Source: an uncultured Clostridium sp.
GTDB taxonomy: Bacteria > Bacillota > Clostridia > TANB77 > CAG-465
Length of the DNA: 6,685 bases
Assembly: GCA_900554875.1 (NCBI GenBank)
Contig: USJA01000058.1
Coordinates: 1 to 6,685, forward strand
Reading direction: 5' to 3'
The position numbers were made by a program, and so were the translations under genes. Below the pieces are notes generated by a model. The model was not told where the DNA came from and did no database searches. It saw only the letters and a program-made list of their open reading frames with translations. Shown in pieces: positions 1 to 5,962 of the stretch; position 1 is the stretch's first letter, and every line of letters starts with the position of its first letter.

Positions 1-474
1 AATGCATATAACAATTTGAAACCTTGGTGAACATGAAAAACTTTTATATTCTAATGCAGTTATATTTTCATTTTTAGTATCAATTTTTGATTTTTCAAGA
101 AATAATGTTAATGGTTTTTCTGTTTTCTTTATTGTACCTACCTGCAAGGCAATTAATCTTTTAGATAAAACAATGTTATCTTTACTTTTTTCTATAACCT
201 CAAAATTTAATATCAAATCATTTACATCACATTTTGTTTCTAAATCAATAGATAGATTTTCTGCATTAAAGTTACTTACTTTTATATCGTTTTTGGATGG
301 TGCATATATCATTTCGAAAATCATTAGTATAAACAATGATATAGCTGTAAAAATAATGACAAAAAACAAAATATTTATAATTTTATCTTTTATTTTGTTT
401 ATTTTTTCTTTTCTTTCTAACCGCTCAAAGATTTTAATTATGTTTTCTTCTGAAATATTTTCTTTATTTTTCAA
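1..474 (-). CDS. Partial single-pass membrane protein of unknown function (3' end outside window)
   Basis: An uninterrupted minus-strand frame runs from a TTG start at 474-472 to the window edge (158 codons seen, no stop). I do not recognise the family. The protein starts MKNKENISEENIIKIFERLE, a charged and probably helical cytoplasmic part (residues 1-31, rich in Lys and Glu). One hydrophobic segment follows at about residues 32-57 (NILFFVIIFTAISLFILMIF). The remaining 100 or more residues are polar, with alternating hydrophobics, and look like an extracytoplasmic beta-rich domain. Topology is inferred as N-terminus inside. The TTG start is chosen because AAAGGAG (490-484) lies 9 bases upstream; the in-frame ATG at 483-481 abuts this site with no spacing. 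A minus-strand promoter (550-522) sits at the right distance. The gene is divergent from the double helix-hairpin-helix gene at 668. It is definitely coding in style, but its function is unknown. Confidence 0.8.
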   Translation of the reverse strand, partial: MKNKENISEENIIKIFERLERKEKINKIKDKIINILFFVIIFTAISLFILMIFEMIYAPSKNDIKVSNFNAENLSIDLETKCDVNDLILNFEVIEKSKDNIVLSKRLIALQVGTIKKTEKPLTLFLEKSKIDTKNENITALEYKSFSCSPRFQIVICI

Positions 475-483
475 AAAAGACAT

Positions 484-490
484 CTCCTTT
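484..490 (-). promoter_or_regulatory. Shine-Dalgarno site that decides a TTG start
   Basis: AAAGGAG on the minus strand is followed immediately by ATG (483-481) and, 9 bases on, by an in-frame TTG (474-472). The usual 5-10 base spacing favours TTG, so the ATG is probably a decoy. Confidence 0.6.
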
Positions 491-521
491 AAATTATTTT
501 TGGCTTTAAATTTTTTTAACT

Positions 522-550
522 ATTTTATCACAATGTTCGTACAGAGTCAA
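522..550 (-). promoter_or_regulatory. Sigma-A type promoter for the membrane protein gene
   Basis: On the minus strand, TTGACT (550-545) and TAAAAT (527-522) are separated by exactly 17 bases. One mismatch in each hexamer from the housekeeping consensus. Transcription would begin near 515, giving a leader of about 40 bases before the TTG start. Confidence 0.65.
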
Positions 551-558
551 CATAAGAC

Positions 559-586
559 TTGACATTTGAAAAAATAAGTGTATAAT
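559..586 (+). promoter_or_regulatory. Sigma-A promoter for the double helix-hairpin-helix gene
   Basis: Perfect TTGACA (559-564) and perfect TATAAT (581-586) with a 16-base spacer. Transcription would start near 593, leaving a leader of about 75 bases before the ATG at 668. It lies back to back with the minus-strand promoter: the two -35 hexamers are 8 bases apart. Confidence 0.8.
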
Positions 587-650
587 ACAAGTACAGAAAA
601 TTTATGCATAGATATAATTAATCTAAGCAAAAATTCTTATACTACTATAT

Positions 651-657
651 AAAGGAG
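651..657 (+). promoter_or_regulatory. Shine-Dalgarno site that decides the start at 668
   Basis: AAAGGAG ends at 657. The upstream ATG (659-661) leaves only 1 base of spacing, while the in-frame ATG at 668-670 leaves 10. The start at 668 is therefore preferred. Confidence 0.7.
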
Positions 658-667
658 AATGTTTTTT

Positions 668-1219
668 ATGAGATTATCAGGGGCAAGCCCAATTTCTTTA
701 CTTGATATCACTGAATACCAGGTAAAAAAATTAAACAAAGCAGGAATTTATACGATATCAGAACTTATTTCAAGTTATGAAAATGCGACTTTTTGTCAGA
801 TAAAAGGGCTTGGGCCCAAGAAAAGTGAAGAAATTGCAAGACAATTAAATAGTTTGGGTTTTATAGTTTGCCAAAAAGTTTTTTGTCAAAAATTTTCTTC
901 AAAGATTTCATATATGTTAGAGGAAATAGGCGGTATATTTGAGGTAAAAAAATATACTAAAAATTATTTGCAATATGTATATAGAATAACCGACTATGAT
1001 ATGAATAAATTAGAAAATGCCATGAATGAACTTAACATCAGATTCTTGAAGGGTGACATCAAAGATGAAGGTTTATCTGATACCAGAACTATAAAGTTAT
1101 TATATAACTATGGTATTTATACAGTTGACCAGGTTAGAGAGAATTATAAAGAAATAATAAGGTTAAAAGGAGTTGGAAAAAAAGTAAAATATGAAATTGA
1201 CTATTTTTTGTCAATTTAA
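668..1219 (+). CDS. Protein with two RNA polymerase alpha-CTD-like helix-hairpin-helix domains
   Basis: The 183-residue product (start at 668, set by the Shine-Dalgarno spacing) has two copies of a helix-hairpin-helix domain, at about residues 14-64 and 135-180. They share the pattern L-x3-GIYT-(I/V) followed by IKGLGPKKSEEI (residues 45-56) or LKGVGKKVKYEI (166-177). This resembles the alpha subunit C-terminal domain of RNA polymerase, which binds UP-element DNA and activators. By my hand alignment to E. coli alpha, the position of Arg265 is Tyr in copy 1 but Arg (R140) in copy 2. The Asn268 position is Lys in both. Gly296, Lys298 and Glu302 are kept, and Ser299 is replaced. The middle section (65-134) has no recognised fold. 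There is no membrane segment, so it is likely cytoplasmic. DNA binding or polymerase contact is inferred from the fold only. It is a single-gene unit between its own promoter and terminator. Confidence 0.8.
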   Translation: MRLSGASPISLLDITEYQVKKLNKAGIYTISELISSYENATFCQIKGLGPKKSEEIARQLNSLGFIVCQKVFCQKFSSKISYMLEEIGGIFEVKKYTKNYLQYVYRITDYDMNKLENAMNELNIRFLKGDIKDEGLSDTRTIKLLYNYGIYTVDQVRENYKEIIRLKGVGKKVKYEIDYFLSI

Positions 1220-1233
1220 AATGTAATTAAAAA

Positions 1234-1264
1234 AATACACCATGAATATTTTTCATGGTGTATT
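1234..1264 (+). terminator. Intrinsic terminator after the 668-1219 gene
   Basis: A perfect 13-bp stem (1234-1246 with 1252-1264; core ACACCATGAA/TTCATGGTGT) closes a 5-base loop, TATTT. It begins 15 bases after the stop codon. The downstream T-run is short and interrupted (ATTTGT), but the A-rich run upstream and the position support termination. Confidence 0.8.
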
Positions 1265-1281
1265 ATTTGTCTAAAATAAAA

Positions 1282-1319
1282 ATATTATGTTGAATAAAGC
1301 ATCATAATATGCCTTTTTT
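1282..1319 (+). other. Weak hairpin with T-run in the tig upstream region
   Basis: ATATTATG (1282-1289) can pair with CATAATAT (1303-1310) over a 13-base loop. An alternative small hairpin pairs AAAGCAT with ATGCCTTT around 1296-1317, with one bulge. Either precedes six T (1314-1319). It could be a backup terminator for the upstream gene; the pairing is AT-rich and weak. Confidence 0.25.
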
Positions 1320-1329
1320 AAAACTTTAC

Positions 1330-1360
1330 AATTTTTCTTCCAACATTTGGTTGAAAAATT
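1330..1360. repeat. Spaced inverted repeat overlapping the tig -35, candidate operator
   Basis: The symmetric element is built as AATTTTTC (1330-1337), TT, CCAA (1340-1343), CAT loop, TTGG (1347-1350), TT, GAAAAATT (1353-1360). Both arm blocks pair perfectly and only the two TT/TT positions fail. Its right half contains the -35 hexamer (1351-1356) of the tig promoter, so a dimeric regulator bound here would block or reposition polymerase. It does not match the CtsR heptad repeat (GGTCAAA) or the HrcA CIRCE element. It could instead be a leftover hairpin, but no T-run follows it. Confidence 0.5.
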
Positions 1361-1378
1361 ACAAAAATATGATATAAT
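1351..1378 (+). promoter_or_regulatory. Promoter of the tig-clpP-clpX operon
   Basis: TTGAAA (1351-1356), a 16-base spacer and TATAAT (1373-1378) preceded by TGA (1370-1372), which makes an extended -10. A second overlapping TATAAT lies at 1378-1383. Transcription would start near 1385, giving a leader of about 50 bases. The 15 bases AAAATATGATATAAT recur exactly at the promoter of the gene at 5963. Confidence 0.75.
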
Positions 1379-1420
1379 ATAATGGTTAGTTTAATAGTAA
1401 TATATGAAGGTTACTTGAAT

Positions 1421-1425
1421 GGAGG
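1421..1425 (+). promoter_or_regulatory. Shine-Dalgarno site that decides the tig start
   Basis: GGAGG lies 8 bases before ATG 1434-1436. The earlier in-frame ATG at 1419-1421 overlaps the GGAGG itself and cannot use it, so the 428-residue form is preferred. Confidence 0.85.
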
Positions 1426-1433
1426 ATTTAAAA

Positions 1434-2720
1434 ATGAATGTAAAAATTGATAAACAAGAAAATTCAAAAGTAGTATTAGAATTTACAATGGATAAAGAAA
1501 CTTTCGAAAAAGAATTAGATAAAGCTTTTCATAAAAATGCGAAGTATTTTAAAGTTCCTGGATTCAGAAATGGAAAAGTTCCAAGAAATGTAGTAGAAAA
1601 AGTATATGGTGAAGGCGTTTTATATGAAACAGTTATTGAAGATAATGTAGATGATGAATATAGAAAAGCTGTAGAAGACAATAAATTAGAAGTAGTATCT
1701 AAACCTGAACTTGACGTAAAACAAATTGGTAAAGGTAAAGATTTAATATATACAGTTACTTTATTTGTAAAACCTGAAGCTACTGTAAAAAAATATAAAG
1801 GCCTAGAAGTTAAAAAGATTGACTCAAAAGTGTCAAAAAAAGAAGTGGATGCTGCAATTGAGTCTGATAGACAAAAAAATGCAAGAGTTGTATCTGTAGA
1901 TGATAGAGACTTACAAAAAGATGATATATCTACAATTGATTTTGAAGGATTTGTAGATGGTGTTGCGTTTGATGGTGGTAAAGCAGAGAACTTTGAACTT
2001 ACAATAGGTAGTGGTCAATTTATACCTGGTTTTGAAGATCAACTAGTTGGCATGAAGATTGGCGAAGAAAGAGAAATAAATGTAACTTTCCCTAAAGAAT
2101 ATCATGCAGAAAATCTAGCAGGTAAACCAGCTACATTTAAAGTAAAATTAATAAGTATAAAATCTAAAATATTACCTGATCTTGATGATGAATTTGCAAA
2201 AGACGTATCTGAATTTGAGACTTTAGCAGATTACAGAAAAGATGTTGAAAAGAAGGTAAAGAAACAAAAAGAGGAAAGTGCTAAAAATCAAAAAGAGATA
2301 GCTGTTATTGATAAATTAGTTGAAAATACAGAAGTCGTAATTCCTGAAGCAATGATTGATGATGAAGTTGAAAATATGTCAAACCAATTTTCATCTAATT
2401 TAGCATATCAAGGTTTAGATCTTAAAACATATTGCATGTATATGAATACAACAGTTGATGAATTTAAGAAAAATTTAAGACCTGAAGCTGAAAAAAATGT
2501 TAAACTAAAACTTGCTTTAGATGCTATTGAAAAACTTGAAGAAATAAAAGTTGAAGAAAAAGAAATTGATGAAAAAATAGATGAATTAAAAAAACAATAT
2601 GGTTCTGAAAATACAAGCGATGACTTAAATAAAAATGAAAACGTAAGACATTACATGGAAGAAAAATTAAAGCAAGATAAACTTATGAAAATAATTGTAG
2701 ACTCTGCAATTGAAAAATAA
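1434..2720 (+). CDS. tig: Trigger factor, ribosome-associated chaperone and peptidyl-prolyl isomerase
   Basis: Trigger factor docks at the ribosomal exit tunnel and shields nascent chains; its FKBP-type domain isomerises peptidyl-prolyl bonds. With the start at 1434 the protein has 428 residues, the usual family length. The N-terminal ribosome-binding domain (about 1-115) carries the signature GFRNGKVP at 43-50, the same position as in E. coli. The FKBP-like domain spans about 160-245, with IDFEGFVDG near 168-176 and the LTIGSGQFIPGFEDQLVGM core at 189-207. The rest (about 250-428) is the Lys/Glu-rich helical substrate-cradling arm, with MYMNTTVDEFKKNLRPEAEK being typical of clostridial members. 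It is the first gene of an operon, 18 bases ahead of clpP, so the folding chaperone and the ClpXP protease are made together. Identification is firm. Confidence 0.98.
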   Translation: MNVKIDKQENSKVVLEFTMDKETFEKELDKAFHKNAKYFKVPGFRNGKVPRNVVEKVYGEGVLYETVIEDNVDDEYRKAVEDNKLEVVSKPELDVKQIGKGKDLIYTVTLFVKPEATVKKYKGLEVKKIDSKVSKKEVDAAIESDRQKNARVVSVDDRDLQKDDISTIDFEGFVDGVAFDGGKAENFELTIGSGQFIPGFEDQLVGMKIGEEREINVTFPKEYHAENLAGKPATFKVKLISIKSKILPDLDDEFAKDVSEFETLADYRKDVEKKVKKQKEESAKNQKEIAVIDKLVENTEVVIPEAMIDDEVENMSNQFSSNLAYQGLDLKTYCMYMNTTVDEFKKNLRPEAEKNVKLKLALDAIEKLEEIKVEEKEIDEKIDELKKQYGSENTSDDLNKNENVRHYMEEKLKQDKLMKIIVDSAIEK

Positions 2721-2738
2721 TAGTAGGAGGTTATATAA

Positions 2739-3359
2739 ATGGAAAAAAATAGTTTAGTACCTTATGTTATAGAACAAACAAGTAAGGGGGAAAGATCTTA
2801 TGATATTTTCTCTAGACTTTTAAAAGAAAGAATAATTTTCTTGTCTGAACAAGTAGACAGTGCATCAGCCTCTGTTGTAATTGCTCAATTATTATTCTTA
2901 GATGCAGAGGATCCTGGTAAAGATATTTATCTATATATTAATAGTCCTGGTGGAAGTATAACTGATGGAATGGCTATATATGATACAATGCAATATATTA
3001 AATCTGATGTTTGTACAATTTGTGTGGGACTTGCAGCAAGTATGGGATCCGTGTTACTTGCAGCAGGAACAAAAGGGAAAAGGTATGCATTACCTAACTC
3101 TGAAGTTCTTATTCATCAACCTTTGATTGCAGGCGGTGGACTTTCTGGTCAAACGACAGAAATAAAAATTCATGCAGATCATATGGTTAAAACAAGGGAA
3201 AAATTAAATTCAATATTAAGTCAAAGAACAGGTCAACCATTAGACGTTATTGAGAAAGATACTGAAAGAGATAATTATATGACAGCAGAAGAAGCAAAGA
3301 AGTATGGACTTATTGACGAAATCATGACTAATATTAATGATATAGTTAAGGAGAAATAA
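2739..3359 (+). CDS. clpP: ATP-dependent Clp protease proteolytic subunit
   Basis: ClpP is the serine peptidase that forms a double-heptameric barrel and degrades proteins fed in by a Clp ATPase in the cytoplasm. The 206-residue product is full length. The catalytic triad is visible: Ser101 in GLAASMGS, His126 in LIHQP, and Asp178 in the DTERD motif. The oxyanion-region INSPGGS lies at 67-73. The N-terminus (LVPYVIEQT) matches the axial-loop segment of the family, preceded by only a few residues, so any propeptide is very short. The start is supported by AGGAGG (2725-2730) with 8 bases of spacing. The gene follows tig by 18 bases and precedes clpX by 3, with the clpX ribosome binding site inside its last codons, indicating co-transcription and probably coupled translation. 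Firm call. Confidence 0.98.
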   Translation: MEKNSLVPYVIEQTSKGERSYDIFSRLLKERIIFLSEQVDSASASVVIAQLLFLDAEDPGKDIYLYINSPGGSITDGMAIYDTMQYIKSDVCTICVGLAASMGSVLLAAGTKGKRYALPNSEVLIHQPLIAGGGLSGQTTEIKIHADHMVKTREKLNSILSQRTGQPLDVIEKDTERDNYMTAEEAKKYGLIDEIMTNINDIVKEK

Positions 3360-3362
3360 TAA

Positions 3363-4634
3363 ATGGGTAAAAAAGGAAAATCTTCATATGATGATATGAT
3401 TTTTTGTTCATTTTGTGGTAGACTTAGGGAAGAAGTAAATAAAATGATAGAGGGCCCTGAGTCTATCTATATTTGTGATGATTGCGTTGAAATGTGTCAT
3501 AAAATTATGCATAATCAAGAGATTGCTCATACAGGAGATGATGTATCATCTAAAAACAAGGAACTTGTAGAAGGAAAAGATTTACCTTCACCAGAAGAAA
3601 TAAAAAAAGTATTAGATGAGTATGTAATAGGACAAGATATAGCAAAAAAAGTTTTGGCCGTTTCAGTATATAACCATTACAAAAGAATAAGAAATCAAGA
3701 CAAATTAGATGATGTTGAAATACAAAAAAGTAATATATTATTGCTTGGCCCTACAGGTTGTGGAAAAACATTACTTGCTCAAACATTAGCAAAAATATTA
3801 CATGTACCTTTTGCAATAGCAGATGCTACAACACTAACCGAAGCTGGATATGTTGGAGAAGATGTCGAGAATATATTGTTAAGACTTATTCAAGCTGCAG
3901 ATTTTGATGTACAAAAGGCTGAAAAAGGTATAATATATATTGATGAATTAGACAAAATAACAAGAAAATCTGAAAATCCGTCAATTACACGTGATGTAAG
4001 TGGTGAGGGAGTACAACAAGCTCTTCTTAAGATAATAGAGGGAACAGTTGCAAATGTTCCACCACAAGGTGGAAGAAAACATCCACAACAAGAATTTATA
4101 AAAATTGATACGAAGAATATCTTGTTTATTTGCGGTGGAGCATTTGATGGTCTAGAAAAAATAATAGAAGCAAGAACTAATACTAAATCAATGGGATTTG
4201 GAGCAAAAGTTGAGGAAAAAGAAAATGTAGACGTTGGTAAAATTTTCTCAGAAGTTCAGCCTCAAGATATAATAAAATTTGGATTAATACCTGAACTCGT
4301 TGGACGTTTACCAATTATTACAAGTTTAAATAACCTTGATAAGAACGCATTAATAGATATTCTTACTAAACCTAAAAATGCTATTGTTAAACAATATAAG
4401 AAATTATTTAAAATGGACAATGTTAAATTAGATATTCATAAAGGTGCCTTAGAAAGAGTTGTTGAACTTGCTTCAGAGAGAAAAACAGGTGCAAGGGGAC
4501 TTAGAGCTATAATAGAAAATTCAATGATGGAGGCAATGTATGAAGTACCATCTGATAAAAATATCGTAAAATGTACTATAACTAAAGATGTTATAGATGG
4601 TAAAGGGAAACCAATATATGAATACAAGAAATAA
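3363..4634 (+). CDS. clpX: ATP-dependent Clp protease ATP-binding subunit ClpX
   Basis: ClpX is a hexameric AAA+ unfoldase that recognises tagged or specific substrates and threads them into ClpP. The 423-residue protein shows every expected element in order: a zinc-binding domain with Cys15, Cys18, Cys38 and Cys41; Walker A GPTGCGKT (129-136, with Cys where many relatives have Ser); pore loop GYVGED (162-167); Walker B IYIDE (191-195); the RKH pore loop (238-240); arginine finger Arg315 in ELVGRLP; and sensor 2 Arg378 in GARGLR. The ClpP-docking tripeptide is MGF (277-279) rather than the commoner IGF or LGF, a conservative change. The start has AAGGAG (3348-3353) 9 bases upstream, within the end of clpP. 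It is the last gene of the operon, followed by a hairpin terminator and a convergent gene. Confidence 0.98.
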   Translation: MGKKGKSSYDDMIFCSFCGRLREEVNKMIEGPESIYICDDCVEMCHKIMHNQEIAHTGDDVSSKNKELVEGKDLPSPEEIKKVLDEYVIGQDIAKKVLAVSVYNHYKRIRNQDKLDDVEIQKSNILLLGPTGCGKTLLAQTLAKILHVPFAIADATTLTEAGYVGEDVENILLRLIQAADFDVQKAEKGIIYIDELDKITRKSENPSITRDVSGEGVQQALLKIIEGTVANVPPQGGRKHPQQEFIKIDTKNILFICGGAFDGLEKIIEARTNTKSMGFGAKVEEKENVDVGKIFSEVQPQDIIKFGLIPELVGRLPIITSLNNLDKNALIDILTKPKNAIVKQYKKLFKMDNVKLDIHKGALERVVELASERKTGARGLRAIIENSMMEAMYEVPSDKNIVKCTITKDVIDGKGKPIYEYKK

Positions 4635-4647
4635 TTATAAATATATA

Positions 4648-4680
4648 AAAATCACACTATTATTAAGATAGTGTGATTTT
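4648..4680. terminator. Bidirectional intrinsic terminator between clpX and the convergent gene
   Basis: A perfect 13-bp stem (4648-4660 with 4668-4680; core ATCACACTAT/ATAGTGTGAT) has a 7-base loop. The plus strand ends the right arm in TTTT. The minus strand reads TTTTT followed by ATATAT after its arm. It lies 13 bases after the clpX stop and 6 bases beyond the stop of the minus-strand gene, so it can end both transcripts. Confidence 0.85.
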
Positions 4681-4686
4681 GAAATT

Positions 4687-5826
4687 TTATGCCTTTAAAT
4701 TTGTTCTTTCAAGTTTAGCCGTATGGTTATTTTTGTTTATTTCAATAATTTTATAAAGAAATTGTTGATTATAGATTTTAACATATTTTCCAACGGTAGC
4801 CTTAAAAAAACTTTTATTGTGAAATTTAAAAGATTTAGCGTACATTTTACTGGCGACATCTTCATATGCTATTAAAATATATCTTGTTGAAAGATATGCC
4901 GTATTCGCTTTCATTTTAATAGGAAATGATTTAGTGTGATTCGAACTATTGGAGTTTTCATCTAATTCAATAATCTTTTCATCTTCATTGGAATTATTAT
5001 TTTGGGGCTGTATGACAGTCTGAATAGTATTTATTCCAAGAGCAAGACATTGCATAACAAATTCGAGATCAGTAGAACAAATGGTTAAATCTTCTTTATC
5101 AACATTTTCAAGAGCAGAGGTAATTATTAAAAGATCATGTATATAACTGCAACTGCTTTTGTCATACGCCTTGTTTTCAACTATGTATTTTATATTATAT
5201 TTCTTCCTATTGTTTAATAACAAGACCAATAAATAAAATACATCCATACTTTGCATTTTAATTAATTCTTCCAGATTAACGGATAAAATTAATTTTTTAA
5301 TATTTGGATCAAATAACATATTTAACCCAATTTTTTCTTTAAACATATATACAAAATATGATGTGTCTATAACAAGACTTTTGGTTTTAGTAGCTACAAT
5401 ATTATCTTTAAGCTCTTCACAATAATTAACTAATTTGCTACTATACTCCTCTCTAATAAAAATGCGAAAATTTCTTTTAATGCATTCCAGCATTAAGTCA
5501 AAATTATCTGTTTTAACAAATAAGTTTTTGTATTTTTTTAATTTGCTTACAAGGCATAATACAAAATTTCTGTAGCAGGCACCTGCTTTATGGATGTCAT
5601 CTACTGAATAAATGGTTGGAAAATCAATATATTCAACTTTAGATGATGTAGACAACAGTTTTATAATTGCATGCAATTGATTAAAGTTAAAATTCCGTTT
5701 TATTTCTTTAAGTAAAAATGTAGGAATTATAATTTTACCAATTGTTGGATCGTTAAGATCCTTTGCAATTGATGATGATTCATTTGGTTTTAATGCATCA
5801 AAAGCATAGACTACCGTCTTTTTCAT
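4687..5826 (-). CDS. Putative tandem PIN-like nuclease domain protein with C-terminal beta domain
   Basis: The 379-residue protein is not one I can name. I read two PIN-like domains, the fold of many Mg2+-dependent RNases. Copy 1 (about 4-125) has Asp10, Glu41 in IIIPTFLLKEIKR, Asp76/Asp77 and Asp107 in VKTDNFD. Copy 2 (about 150-273) has Asp154 in LVIDTS, Glu186/Glu187, Asp231 in YIHDLLIITSA and Asp253 in CSTDLEF. The copies look alike at their last acidic motif: TDNFDLMLEC against TDLEFVMQC. An Asn/Glu-rich linker (274-298) joins a basic C-terminal part (300-379) whose end (VGKYVKIYN, then YKIIEIN and TAKLER) looks like a small KOW-, SH3- or TRAM-like barrel, which would suit RNA binding. 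There is no membrane segment or signal peptide. AAAGGAG (5840-5834) lies 7 bases before the ATG. No antitoxin-like partner is adjacent; neighbours are convergent clpX and a divergent yigZ-like gene. Domain assignment is by eye. Confidence 0.75.
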   Translation of the reverse strand: MKKTVVYAFDALKPNESSSIAKDLNDPTIGKIIIPTFLLKEIKRNFNFNQLHAIIKLLSTSSKVEYIDFPTIYSVDDIHKAGACYRNFVLCLVSKLKKYKNLFVKTDNFDLMLECIKRNFRIFIREEYSSKLVNYCEELKDNIVATKTKSLVIDTSYFVYMFKEKIGLNMLFDPNIKKLILSVNLEELIKMQSMDVFYLLVLLLNNRKKYNIKYIVENKAYDKSSCSYIHDLLIITSALENVDKEDLTICSTDLEFVMQCLALGINTIQTVIQPQNNNSNEDEKIIELDENSNSSNHTKSFPIKMKANTAYLSTRYILIAYEDVASKMYAKSFKFHNKSFFKATVGKYVKIYNQQFLYKIIEINKNNHTAKLERTNLKA

Positions 5827-5858
5827 GTTTTCACTCCTTTTATATAATGTGACAAAAG

Positions 5859-5900
5859 TTTACGAATGATTTACATAATTATATCACATATTTACATAAT
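5859..5900. repeat. Helically phased TTTAC direct repeats in the PIN-like gene promoter
   Basis: The 11-mer ATTTACATAAT occurs exactly at 5869-5879 and 5890-5900, a period of 21 bp or two helical turns. A degenerate copy, TTTACGAAT (5859-5867), lies one turn (11 bp) before the first. One exact copy falls in the spacer and one at the -10 of the minus-strand promoter, as expected for an operator of the gene at 5826-4687. Confidence 0.45.
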
Positions 5901-5907
5901 ATGTCAA
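5878..5907 (-). promoter_or_regulatory. Promoter of the tandem PIN-like gene
   Basis: On the minus strand, perfect TTGACA (5907-5902), an 18-base spacer, and perfect TATAAT (5883-5878) with an extended TGA just upstream (5886-5884). Transcription would begin near 5871, giving a leader of about 45 bases. Confidence 0.8.
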
Positions 5908-5915
5908 CTATATTA

Positions 5916-5944
5916 TTGTGTATATGTTTAAAATATGATATAAT
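5916..5944 (+). promoter_or_regulatory. Promoter of the yigZ-like gene with very short leader
   Basis: TTGTGT (5916-5921), 17 bases, then TATAAT (5939-5944) preceded by TGA (5936-5938), an extended -10. The expected start point near 5951 falls at the Shine-Dalgarno AGGTGAT (5950-5956), so the leader would be only about 12 bases. The -35 is 8 bases from the divergent -35. Confidence 0.65.
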
Positions 5945-5962
5945 TATTTAGGTGATAATTTA

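Noticed and set aside
173..562. Plus-strand open frame of 129 codons
   Set aside because: It lies antisense to the minus-strand membrane protein frame (1-474), has no Shine-Dalgarno, and its Phe/Ser/Leu-rich content is what the reverse of an A-rich gene gives.
611..618. Second TATAAT-like sequence in the leader of the 668 gene
   Set aside because: No acceptable -35 lies 16-18 bases upstream and there is no extended TGn, while a perfect promoter already lies at 559-586.
1300..1420. CtsR or CIRCE site for the clp operon
   Set aside because: No GGTCAAA direct heptads and no TTAGCACTC/GAGTGCTAA pair were seen near the promoter.
1382..1450. Short upstream frame in the tig leader starting at ATG 1382
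   Set aside because: It has no Shine-Dalgarno, starts at or before the expected transcription start, and overlaps the tig start out of frame.
4436..4627. Minus-strand open frame of 63 codons
   Set aside because: It is inside clpX on the opposite strand, over conserved ClpX sequence, with no ribosome binding site.
4687..5826. Toxin-antitoxin reading of the PIN-like gene
   Set aside because: It is about three times the length of PIN toxins, and no small antitoxin-like gene is next to it on either side.
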